Below are positions 16,481-26,875 of a DNA stretch of 64,000 bases, one piece after another (the first letter of the stretch is position 1; each line of letters begins with the position of its first letter). The position numbers were made by a program, and so were the translations under genes. The stretch covers positions 1 through 64,000 of the forward strand of contig JAJQDP010000024.1 of assembly GCA_021202155.1 (NCBI GenBank), given 5' to 3'. The stretch is from Oscillospiraceae bacterium (lineage in GTDB: Bacteria > Bacillota > Clostridia > Oscillospirales > Ruminococcaceae). The notes under the pieces are model-generated. The model had not been told where the DNA came from. It searched no databases and was given only the letters and a program-made list of their open reading frames with translations.

Positions 16481-16540
16481 CCCCCGGAAACCCCTCCGTC
16501 TTCGCCTGCGGCGCATCCACCTCCCCTTTCAGGTGAGGCA
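16481..16540. repeat. GC-rich dispersed-type intergenic repeat
   Basis: A Pro/Cys-like GC-rich block with CCCCTCCGTC, GCCTGCGGC and the inverted pair CACCT...AGGTG lies between two surface-protein remnants. It is unlike the surrounding gene sequence. From general knowledge, similar 'CCTCCGTC...GCCTGCGGC...CACCTCCCC' elements recur between genes in many Clostridia genomes. No second copy is visible in this window, so its repeat status is unproven here. Confidence 0.5.
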
Positions 16541-16567
16541 TAAATGCGCTTGCACAATTTGCGACTA

Positions 16568-17410
16568 TTAATCGTCGTTCTTCATTTTCTTAGTGATAAG
16601 AAGCACAATCGCCCCGATAACGAGAATTCCGCCTACCACATAGAAGATATAACCAGCAGTTGCGGTAGACAAAAGTGTTGCTTCATAGTAAACTACAATT
16701 GTATCAGTAGAATTTATACCAGCAAGATACGTGTCACTAAATGAAATTTCAAATGTGCAGTTGTCAGATAAGCCGGTAGTGGTGACAGTGTAGTTACTGC
16801 TATCGATCAGCGTTTCACCACCAGAACCGCCTAAGTAAACTGTGAAGCTGGTTGTGTCAAGCTCAAACACATCATCCATTTCATCGCGCAAGACCAAATT
16901 ACTCATGCTGTAAGCATTGGAGATTGTGGTCATGAACTTTACTACCTCAGTGTAGTCTGCAACATTGCTCTCGCCATATGTGCTATTATAGTCTTCCATA
17001 ACCTTCTTATCAACTGTGGGTACAGCCGAAGCATTCTTATCAGTAATAGTTGCTGAAGGAGTATTTGAGTCAAGAGCACAAAGTGCACCAAGAGAAGAAT
17101 CTACAAGATAGTAACCATAAGGCAACCCGGTGAATGACAATGAGACTTCCGTATTGCCTGAGGTAGAGGCTACAACTGCGGAGTAGGTAGGAGTGATATA
17201 AGTTGATGTATTAAGCGCGAGTGCTGCGAATGTCGCGGCAATTTCGCCTGTGGAGGTAGAACCGCCTGTCCAGGTAACATGACCATTGGAGTCAATGCTG
17301 ACATACCCACCAGTACCACTGATAGAATCCTGAGACCGCGGTCTGAATGCTGACTGTGACATCAGTGTAGTACTCGACCTTCCAGCCTGCGAAGACATAC
17401 CCTGCCGCAA
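16568..17410 (-). pseudogene. Pilin / isopeptide-linked surface protein, C-terminal fragment
   Basis: From about residue 30 of the ORF onward the protein reads like a sortase-assembled pilin. It has GEIAATFAALALN, a GLPYGYYLVDSSLG stretch typical of collagen-binding-B/SpaA-type domains, a linker with AVPTVDKKV, a second beta-domain and a C-terminal helix with KKMKNDD. No LPXTG precedes the helix (it reads LLSTATAGYIF), so anchoring would not be canonical. The first 30 residues make no pilin sense: in that stretch another frame continues the upstream CHAP-like gene. The pilin has therefore lost its signal peptide and N-terminal domain at a junction near 17340. It is probably not secreted as it stands. 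Confidence 0.62.
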
Positions 17411-19018
17411 GGGTCTGTGCTTTCGCTTCCTCCGTTATCGTGTTAGCGTAGTGAGTCCAGTTTGCGGCTTCTGATTCGTAACCGTCGCTGTAAGCGTATT
17501 TGTACTGAGTGTAGTAAGTCTTTACGCCCGGATAATAGTCCCCGTTGGAATCGCTGTAGAATAGCTTATAGTTGCACTCTCTAAGGTGTAACCGTCAATT
17601 TCCAGGTCAGAATTACTGCTTGTCAGGTCGATTGTACCGCCATTAGAAAGAGTTAAAACAGTATTGTTGTTGCCATTTATCGTACTGTTATTGTTGCTAC
17701 TGTCATAAGCCGTGACATTTACTTGCTTATAGCTGGAGTTACTGTAGTACCATCTCACTATAAACGTGGAGAAGCTTTCTGTTTCAAAGACAACTACTGC
17801 TGATTCATCGGTACTGTTAGTGACAGTTTCCGCAAGGGTTTCAACCGTGCTTACGGTAGTTATCGACTCGGTTTCGGTTATATGGCTTACTTCGACAATT
17901 TCGGCTGTAGTTTCTGTAGGGATAATCGATGAGATGTCGACGGAAACGGTGACAGCCGCTGTCGGCTCAATCTCATTGCCGCATTCATCGTAGAAGGTGA
18001 TGTCAAGAGCCGCCATGCCGGACTCATCGCTGTCAGCATCATGCCCAACTGCCTCTGCCGCGGAAGCGTATTCTTCGCTTGCCTCATCCAAGAGGCTGAC
18101 TACAAGGGATGCGTTTTCGGGGAGGGCTCCTGCGGGAGCTATTACAGTGACGGTCACGCCGCTGTCTGTTGCCGAGAAGATGAGGGTTTCAGCGGAGGAT
18201 TCCGCCGCTAAGAGGATTTCCTCGACGGTGGTTTCGGCATCTTCGATGAGAGTTACCTCGTCCTCGTCGGCTATTTCGACCTCTTCATCCTCTTCTGTAT
18301 CTGAATCGGTTTCGGTCTCTTCCGCCTCTGTTTCATCGGTGACTTCTCCCGAAACGGGGAGGATGCCATAGCCGTAGATTGTCGGGTCTATGAGGGAATA
18401 TGTGTTCATGGCGACGATGTCAGCTTCGCCGACGGTGTAATCACCTTCGATGACGGCGAGGGTGGCGGCGGACTCGTCCACCATGGCGACAATTCCAATG
18501 CGATCAATCCTTCCATCTGTATCTGTGTCAAAGAAAATCAGGTCTCCCGAGGAGGGAGCATAGGAGCTGTCGGTGTAGTTACCAAGTCCCTGCAACTGAA
18601 CCGCCCAGGCATAGGCTCCTGAATTCACCGGGAAGGAGGTGGTGTCGACGCCTGCATAGTGCAGGCTGAACGCCACGAACATTGCGTTCCATGTACCGTA
18701 CTCGTTACCGTACCAGGCACCATAGCGGGTGTAACCGTAGTGGGTTGTTCCGTCCTCCCCTACTGAATAGTTGGAGGTGGACTCGGTATAGCCAAGCTGT
18801 GAATATGCCACGTTGACGACGTCCACCCTCGGGTTTCCGAAAATTGTCGGGAGAGTCAGCGACCAGACAGATTCATCTTCAACGTCGGCAGTCAGGTCGA
18901 TAAGGCAGTCGACGGTGTGGGTGTGCTCTTCCGTGCCGCAGATGAGGGATTTTTCATAGCACTCATCAGTGTGTGTATGACCCTCATGCTCTTCAAGCCC
19001 ACAAATCAGGTTTCCTTA
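17341..19018 (-). pseudogene. CHAP-like surface protein, 5'-truncated and frameshifted
   Basis: The frame opens right after the stop of the coiled-coil ORF (19016-19018) with no start codon. It reads ICGLEEHEGHTHTDECYE and ICGTEEHTHTVDC repeats, a Cys/His repeat common in clostridial surface adhesins. A CHAP-like domain (DVVNVAYSQLGYTE... SGDLIFFDTDTDGRIDRIGIV), an acidic Thr/Glu region and an adhesin-like region follow. The annotated ORF (17522-18826) ends at 17522. A second frame from about 17590 continues sensibly (LFYSDSNGDYYPG ... AGYVFAGWKVEYYTDVTV) until it runs into the pilin fragment. The usual CHAP catalytic Cys position (WC-x-x-FV) is Asn here (WNAMFV), so even an intact domain would probably not be a hydrolase. 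Confidence 0.65.
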
Positions 19019-19210
19019 TCGATGTCTATCATGTAAAATATCGTTAAGACTTTGTGAAGCGTCGGCGATTGTTCCGAAGTGGCTGATTACCTGCTCGCTT
19101 TCGGAAATCCTGTTCTTAAGTTCGTCATTTTCCTCTTTAAGGGATTTTTCGCTCTTCTGAAGCTCGTATATTATCTCGACAAGTTCCTCGCGACTGAGCT
19201 TTTTCGACAT
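19016..19210 (-). CDS. Short coiled-coil protein of the surface-protein cluster, possibly truncated
   Basis: From the Met at 19210 this is a 64-residue, highly charged helical protein, MSKKLSREELVEIIYELQ followed by a Lys/Glu heptad region and a GTIADASQSLND segment. Similar small coiled-coil proteins with a '(G)SIAEA...LN' motif often accompany sortase/pilin loci in Clostridia (recalled, not searched). It ends DILHDRHR at the exact point where the CHAP-like frame begins without a start, so its C-terminus may also have been lost in a deletion. The upstream start at 19282 lacks support; the 19210 start has no clear SD either. Confidence 0.5.
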   Translation of the reverse strand: MSKKLSREELVEIIYELQKSEKSLKEENDELKNRISESEQVISHFGTIADASQSLNDILHDRHR

Positions 19211-19226
19211 ATCATTTTGTGTCGAA
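19203..19226. promoter_or_regulatory. Inverted repeat over the start of the coiled-coil ORF
   Basis: TTCGACA and TGTCGAA form perfect 7-bp arms around a 10-nt centre, spanning the ATG at 19210. A TTGACA (minus strand, 19229-19234) lies just upstream. It could be an operator or an RNA hairpin covering the start; the sequence alone does not decide. Confidence 0.35.
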
Positions 19227-19348
19227 CTTGTCAATAGAAATTGCAACGAAAATGTAAAAAGTTTGTGATGACTTTCTTTCAAAGTAAATTCCGGGTAAAA
19301 GAAAAATAGCCTTGACCGGCTACAAACTGCTACTGAAGCGATTTGAGT

Positions 19349-19382
19349 AAAAGAACAGCCCGAGAAATCGTTTCCCAGGCTG
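19349..19382 (-). terminator. Terminator of the radC-nudix operon
   Basis: On the minus strand CAGCCTG/CGGGCTG extends into GGAAA/TTTCT around a CGA loop (about 12 bp with G-U pairs) and is followed by TTCTTTT. It begins 7 nt past the nudix stop. Confidence 0.85.
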
Positions 19383-19388
19383 ATATGT

Positions 19389-19922
19389 CTACTTTATTTC
19401 TTCTAATATTTGCTTGGAATACTCAAGAATCGGGAGCTCCCTTTGCGCCACCAATCTTCCGAGCTTTGAAGCTCTTCCCTGCTCATACTCATGTACTGCC
19501 TCTTCATAGGTGAGTCTGACGGTTGACAGGTGAAAATCGTAAATCTCATCTTGGGTGAGATGATTCTTTCCAAAAGAGGTTATCTTGCAGAGATAATAGT
19601 TATTGATGTTGTGCCTGTGAATGAGATTATAGTAGTCGCTGACCATGCCAAGCTTGCAGACAACCTCGACAGTCACACCGAGCTCTTCATTAAGCTCGCG
19701 CTTGATAGTTTCCTCAGGCATTTCGCCCGGCTCTACTCCACCACCGGAGGTTTCGATATAGGAGCAGTTTCCGAAAGCGTCATCTCTTTGTACCTTCACA
19801 AAATACAGCTTGCCCTCGTCGTCAAATACTATTGCCCGGGCAATCTGACGGTCGTGGTCGGTATAGGTTAATCCCCACTCGGTGTCATTGAGTTCTATGT
19901 TCAGAATTTCGTTCATCCGCAA
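19389..19922 (-). CDS. NUDIX hydrolase
   Basis: This 177-residue protein contains a full Nudix box, GGGVEPGEMPEE followed by TIKRELNEELGV (G-x5-E-x7-REL-x-EE-x-GV; about residues 60-83). The box binds Mg2+ and supports hydrolysis of nucleoside-diphosphate-linked compounds. The substrate cannot be read from the sequence. It lies 21 nt downstream of radC on the same strand, behind the same promoter and before a clear terminator, so the two are probably one transcript. The C-terminal tail is helical with no other domain. Confidence 0.88.
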   Translation of the reverse strand: MRMNEILNIELNDTEWGLTYTDHDRQIARAIVFDDEGKLYFVKVQRDDAFGNCSYIETSGGGVEPGEMPEETIKRELNEELGVTVEVVCKLGMVSDYYNLIHRHNINNYYLCKITSFGKNHLTQDEIYDFHLSTVRLTYEEAVHEYEQGRASKLGRLVAQRELPILEYSKQILEEIK

Positions 19923-19943
19923 TTCGCCTCTTCAAGTCTTGGC

Positions 19944-20681
19944 TCATTTTACCTGAGCCTTAATGTCATCTTCCAAAACAACTATTTCGTTATGAAGCAT
20001 CGACCTTGCTTCCGTTCTGGAAACAATTATATGATCGACAAAATCTATTCCCGCGCTCTCAAGCAGTGTCCTCAATGCCTCTGTGAATCTGATGTCTTCA
20101 TCTGATGGCTCGGTATCGCAGAATGGATGGTTATGTGCAATTGCACAGGAGGTACACTTGCTCTTGACAACCTCAGATACGATTTTATAGGCATTGAAAC
20201 AGACGGATGAACCGTCGCCCTCTGAAATCTTGACGGTTGAAACTGCGCTGAGCTTATCATCCAGGCAGACCACCCAGAGCTGTTCATTCTGAACAGTTGC
20301 AAGTCTGTACAAAAAATATCGGCAGAGAGCTGGAGTGGTATCGAGCCTTTCTCCGTCCAAGCCGGATAGAAGATATTTTGTGAAGAAAGCCGGAAGAAGC
20401 TTCAGAAGACAGGCTGTGCTGTCACCGACTCCATCGACCTCCAACAGGTCATTATAGTCGGCGTTAAGGACTCCCGGTATGCTCTCGAAGCGATTCAGGA
20501 GAGCATGTGCAGTAGGATTCGTGTCACACTGTGGTATTGAGAAGAATAGCAGAAGCTCAAGTGCCTGGTGGTCATAGAACCTGTCAAGTCCGTAGTCGAG
20601 AAACTGTTGCTTAAGCCGCTGACGATGACCTTTGTGGACATTTTCTCCGCAAGATTTCTTGTTATTAGAGCTCTTTGCCAC
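19944..20681 (-). CDS. radC: RadC-family JAB domain protein (UPF0758)
   Basis: This 245-residue protein has an N-terminal helix-hairpin-helix-like region (IPGVLNADYNDLLEVDGVGDSTACLL, about 68-93) and a C-terminal JAB/MPN metalloprotease-like domain. The metal motif is SCAIAHNHPFCDTEPSDED, with the H-x-H...S...D pattern. RadC proteins are long annotated as DNA repair factors, but their biochemical role remains unsettled. The start at 20681 has an AAGAGGAAACG SD region, and the promoter lies about 35 nt upstream. It is the first gene of a two-gene unit with the NUDIX hydrolase and is divergent from the GH44 gene. Confidence 0.9.
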   Translation of the reverse strand: MAKSSNNKKSCGENVHKGHRQRLKQQFLDYGLDRFYDHQALELLLFFSIPQCDTNPTAHALLNRFESIPGVLNADYNDLLEVDGVGDSTACLLKLLPAFFTKYLLSGLDGERLDTTPALCRYFLYRLATVQNEQLWVVCLDDKLSAVSTVKISEGDGSSVCFNAYKIVSEVVKSKCTSCAIAHNHPFCDTEPSDEDIRFTEALRTLLESAGIDFVDHIIVSRTEARSMLHNEIVVLEDDIKAQVK

Positions 20682-20715
20682 ATCGTTTCCTCTTTCTTTT
20701 AGCTAAATCGTGTGT

Positions 20716-20744
20716 ATTATAGCACATAAGCGGACATAAATCAA
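20716..20744 (-). promoter_or_regulatory. Promoter of radC-nudix
   Basis: On the minus strand, -35 TTGATT (20739-20744) and a perfect -10 TATAAT (20716-20721) are separated by 17 nt, with radC starting about 35 nt downstream. Confidence 0.75.
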
Positions 20745-20798
20745 GACATAGCCTGAAGTTTTCCGACAGTTATTTCCCGATGGTATTTCATCTTTCTC

Positions 20799-20828
20799 TT
20801 GACACATATTCTATATGTATGCTATAAT
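20799..20828 (+). promoter_or_regulatory. Strong promoter of the GH44 gene with palindromic spacer
   Basis: A perfect -35 TTGACA (20799-20804) and a perfect -10 TATAAT (20823-20828) are separated by 18 nt. The spacer contains ACATAT-TCT-ATATGT (20804-20818), a perfect 6-bp inverted repeat, a good candidate repressor or activator site. The leader to the GH44 ATG is about 60 nt and shows nothing else. Confidence 0.8.
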
Positions 20829-20893
20829 TTTCTCATCAAAAAATGGGTATCGTGCTTTTAAGGGAGGCACTTTATCCGGAAAGGTGTTAAAAT

Positions 20894-22543
20894 ATGAAAC
20901 AGAAAAAGATGTTATCTTTGCTCATCGCGACTGTAATCGCTATCACGATTATGTCGTCCTGCTCGGGAATCGGCAGGAAAACCGTTACAATTCCAACGGA
21001 CATCTATTCATCTGAAAGCTATGACATGAACATTGTCATCGACTTCACCGAGGAGACCAAGGAAATCAGCCCGTATATCTATGGCGTCAACCAGTACGGC
21101 AACGAGGAAAACCTTGACTTAGCTAACTTCACTGCAATCCGTCATGGCGGAAACCGTCTGACGGCTTACAACTGGGAGAATAATGCCTCGAATGCCGGCA
21201 ACGATTGGTACCACTCGTCCGACAGCAACCTTTCCGATTCAGATGAGCCTGCCGACATCGTCAGGACTCTTTCTCAGGAAGCCAAGGAGAACGGAATCAC
21301 ATACAAGTTGACTACTTTGCAGATGGCGGGCTACGTTGCCGCTGATAAGAGCGGACAGGTCTCAGAAGAGAATACTGCACCGTCGGAGAGATTCAACGAG
21401 GTCATTTTCCGCTCTGATGGTGAGTTTCCCGACACCCCCGACCTCACCGATGGCGTTGTCTACATGGACGAGTACGTGAACTACATTATAAATATGCTCG
21501 GAGACTCGACCTCTAAAAACGGAATCCAGGGCTACAGCCTTGACAACGAGCCTGCTCTCTGGGCTGGAACTCACTCAAGGGTTCATCCCAACCCTGTTAC
21601 CATAGAAGAGCTCTGTACAAAGTCTGCTGAACTTGCGGCAGTAGTAAAAGAGCTCGACCCGAACGCTGAGATTTTCGGTCCTGCACTCTATGGTTACACA
21701 GCCTATGACCATCTTGCTGACGGCGACGACAGCACCGAATGGGAGGAGCTGAAAGAAGAAAACGGCTACAACTGGTTTATAGATTGCTATTTGGACTATA
21801 TGTGTCAGGCTTCCGAGGAGGCAGGAGTAAGACTTCTTGACGTCCTCGACATCCACTACTATTCAGAATCTTCAAGGAACGGCGATGAGGACAGACTACA
21901 GTCGGTTCGCACTCTTTACGAAGAGGGTTTCTCGGAGAATAGCTGGATTGGTCAGTGGTGTATGCATAATCTTCCACTTCTTCCGACTATTCAAGCTTCC
22001 ATTGATGAGTATTACCCTGGAACTAAAATTGCCATCTCCGAGTACAACTTTGGTGGCGAAAACCTGAGCGGAACTATCGCAGAGGCTGAGGCACTTGGAT
22101 GCTTTGCTGATATGGGAGTATACCTTGCGACAATCTGGGGCGGAAACGACTGCCAGTTCGCTGGAATCAGGCTCTTCACCAACTATGACGGAGACGGCTC
22201 AGCATTCGGCGACACTCTTATCAGCACTACTACAGATGATGTCTCACTTTCGAGTGCCTATGCGGCTACTGACGACGATGGCTTGGTTACTCTCATGATA
22301 ACGAACAAAGACTCAAGTCTTAATGAAAACGCCATTATAGACCTGACCTCTTCCGGGACTGTCTACACAGCCGCCGCTGTTTATGCTGTCTACGACGAGA
22401 CATATGAGATTCAGCTTATCAACGTTGTTGAAAGCACCGACACGAACATCTTCGAGATAACTCTCCCACCCTACTGTGCGGCGATGGTTGTTCTGAGCGA
22501 CGATGTTACTGACTTTCCGAATATTATAGCTGACAGCGAATAA
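20894..22543 (+). CDS. GH44 family glycosidase lipoprotein (endoglucanase/xyloglucanase type)
   Basis: This 549-residue protein has a signal peptide ending MSSCS, a lipobox, so it is probably tethered to the outer face of the membrane. The catalytic region matches GH44. The acid/base Glu is in YSLDNEPALW (about residue 218) and the nucleophile in KIAISEYNFGGENLSG (about residue 382). IRHGGNRLTAYNWENN near residue 95 is also typical. Characterised GH44 enzymes cut beta-1,4-glucan, carboxymethylcellulose and xyloglucan; the exact substrate here is inferred. It ends in a small beta-sandwich (VTLMITNKDSS...) usual for the family, with no carbohydrate-binding or dockerin module. A divergent promoter with a palindrome suggests regulation. 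Confidence 0.88.
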   Translation: MKQKKMLSLLIATVIAITIMSSCSGIGRKTVTIPTDIYSSESYDMNIVIDFTEETKEISPYIYGVNQYGNEENLDLANFTAIRHGGNRLTAYNWENNASNAGNDWYHSSDSNLSDSDEPADIVRTLSQEAKENGITYKLTTLQMAGYVAADKSGQVSEENTAPSERFNEVIFRSDGEFPDTPDLTDGVVYMDEYVNYIINMLGDSTSKNGIQGYSLDNEPALWAGTHSRVHPNPVTIEELCTKSAELAAVVKELDPNAEIFGPALYGYTAYDHLADGDDSTEWEELKEENGYNWFIDCYLDYMCQASEEAGVRLLDVLDIHYYSESSRNGDEDRLQSVRTLYEEGFSENSWIGQWCMHNLPLLPTIQASIDEYYPGTKIAISEYNFGGENLSGTIAEAEALGCFADMGVYLATIWGGNDCQFAGIRLFTNYDGDGSAFGDTLISTTTDDVSLSSAYAATDDDGLVTLMITNKDSSLNENAIIDLTSSGTVYTAAAVYAVYDETYEIQLINVVESTDTNIFEITLPPYCAAMVVLSDDVTDFPNIIADSE

Positions 22544-22573
22544 CCGATTTCCTCAAATTTTTTCGCAGATTTC

Positions 22574-22602
22574 TTGTAAGATTTCCTCCTCCATGGAGTC
22601 TT
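22574..22602 (+). promoter_or_regulatory. Possible ECF-type promoter of the sigma/anti-sigma pair
   Basis: TTGTAAGATTTC (from 22574) and GAGTCTTATA (about 22596-22605) resemble the -35 and GTC-type -10 elements of ECF-dependent promoters with a spacer near 16 nt. ECF genes are often autoregulated. Recognition by the adjacent sigma factor is speculative. This fills the 82-nt gap after the GH44 gene. Confidence 0.35.
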
Positions 22603-22625
22603 ATAAGTAAGGTGGTGGCGAGCAA

Positions 22626-23123
22626 GTGGAGTTTGAGGAGATTTACAAGACCTATTTCAAATCGGTTTACAACTATATTCTGAGACTTTCGGGAAACGAG
22701 CATATCGCCGAGGAAATCACAAGTGAGACTTTCTTCAAAGCGATGAAATCTATTGGGAAGTTCCGGGGCGAATGTGACATCCGTGTCTGGCTATGTCAGA
22801 TTGCGAAGAATTCCTACTATTCGTATCTGAAAAAGTCAGGAAAAACTGAGAGCATTGACGATGCGGATTTTCCGGATATAGTTGACCCAGATGCTTCACC
22901 TGAAGAGCAAGCAAGCCGCAAGGAAGACTTCCTCATGGTAAGAAAAGCCCTGCATGATATTGCAGAACCCTACAAGGAAGTTTTCATGTGGCGGGTGTTC
23001 GGAGAGCTTTCGTTCAAGGAAATTGGTGAGCTTTGCGGAAAAACCGATAACTGGGCTTGTGTCACCTACCACCGCGCGAAAAAAATGATTCGTCTTAGAA
23101 TGGAGGAACAAAGCAATGAATAA
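22626..23123 (+). CDS. ECF-type RNA polymerase sigma factor
   Basis: This 165-residue protein has only sigma-70 region 2 (about residues 5-70: YKTYFKSVYNYILRLSGN and AEEITSETFFKAMK) and region 4 (about 105-155: EPYKEVFMWRVFGELSFKEIGELCG). That is the compact layout of extracytoplasmic-function sigma factors. It directs RNA polymerase to alternative promoters. It starts at GTG 22626 behind a GGTGGTGG-type SD. It overlaps the anti-sigma gene by 8 nt, so the two are translationally coupled and probably stoichiometric. Its signal and target genes are unknown; the GH44 and GH2 genes on either side are candidates by position only. Confidence 0.9.
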   Translation: MEFEEIYKTYFKSVYNYILRLSGNEHIAEEITSETFFKAMKSIGKFRGECDIRVWLCQIAKNSYYSYLKKSGKTESIDDADFPDIVDPDASPEEQASRKEDFLMVRKALHDIAEPYKEVFMWRVFGELSFKEIGELCGKTDNWACVTYHRAKKMIRLRMEEQSNE

Positions 23124-23832
23124 CGAGTGCAGTGTAGTCCGGGACCTCTTGCCGCTTTACTATGAGAATATGGTAAATAAAGAGACAGCTGAGTTTGTCG
23201 AAGAGCATCTTGGGAATTGCCCCGATTGTGCTTCTGAGCTTGAAAAGTTGAGGGCTGAGAAGACCATCGGTGAGACTTCTCTTGCTGAGAGAACAAGCGA
23301 TGCCGAAGTGATAACGGGCATGAAAAAGAAGATTCGTAAGAAAAAATGGACAGCCGTTACGGTCATTGTCGCCTGCATTCTTATATTCTCCTTGCTTATT
23401 TATCAGTTCCCGGTTTACAGGCTTCTGATAGTCGCCGGCACATTATCCTACTATGACAGCGACGAGATTTCAATGCTCGTTTCTATCGGGAGTCTGTCCG
23501 ACAGAATAGAGGCGCAGTCGGTCCTCAGGCAAGCTGATGCGGCATTTCAGGACTGTAAGCATACAGACGCAGAGTGTGACGAGCTCTATGGCATTCTTTC
23601 GAGATATGCTACGCCAAGCGAACGTTCTGCATCATATGTGAAATATTCACTTGAACTGTGGAGTGCGCATTTGGACGACACCGAAGGCTATATCTGGGTC
23701 TACTATTCCATGAAAGCGATTAACTCAGATGGAGACACAGTCAGTGCCAGTTCAAGATGCGAAGCTCTCTGGAAGGTGGAGAAAAACGAAGACGGTGTAT
23801 GGGAAGTCGTTAGCATAAGGGAGCACCCGTGA
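23116..23832 (+). CDS. Zinc-finger anti-sigma factor, membrane-anchored
   Basis: This 238-residue protein begins with a zf-HC2-type segment (CSVVRDLLPLYYENMVNKET followed by EEHLGNCPDC, the H-x3-C-x2-C motif) that in related proteins holds the sigma factor. A single transmembrane helix (about residues 78-96) follows, then an extracytoplasmic domain of about 135 residues without a recognised family. The expected role is to keep the coupled ECF factor inactive at the membrane until a surface signal arrives. The gene is 25 nt upstream of the beta-galactosidase on the same strand and may be cotranscribed with it. Confidence 0.85.
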   Translation: MNNECSVVRDLLPLYYENMVNKETAEFVEEHLGNCPDCASELEKLRAEKTIGETSLAERTSDAEVITGMKKKIRKKKWTAVTVIVACILIFSLLIYQFPVYRLLIVAGTLSYYDSDEISMLVSIGSLSDRIEAQSVLRQADAAFQDCKHTDAECDELYGILSRYATPSERSASYVKYSLELWSAHLDDTEGYIWVYYSMKAINSDGDTVSASSRCEALWKVEKNEDGVWEVVSIREHP

Positions 23833-23842
23833 TTACAAATAG

Positions 23843-26827
<2,985 letters not shown>

Positions 26828-26831
26828 GCAA

Positions 26832-26875
26832 GAAAAACCGGTCTGAGAGCTAATCCCGGACCGATTTCTTTTTAT
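26832..26875. terminator. Bidirectional terminator between lacZ and rlmD
   Basis: A CGGTCTG/CGGACCG stem (26839-26863, one G-U pair) is followed by TTTCTTTTTATTT on the plus strand and by TTTTTC on the minus strand. It can end both convergent transcripts, lacZ from the left and rlmD from the right. Confidence 0.8.

Noticed and set aside
15506-19282. Mobile element carrying the sortase cluster
   Set aside because: No transposase, integrase or target-site duplication was found; the broken genes fit deletion or misassembly better.
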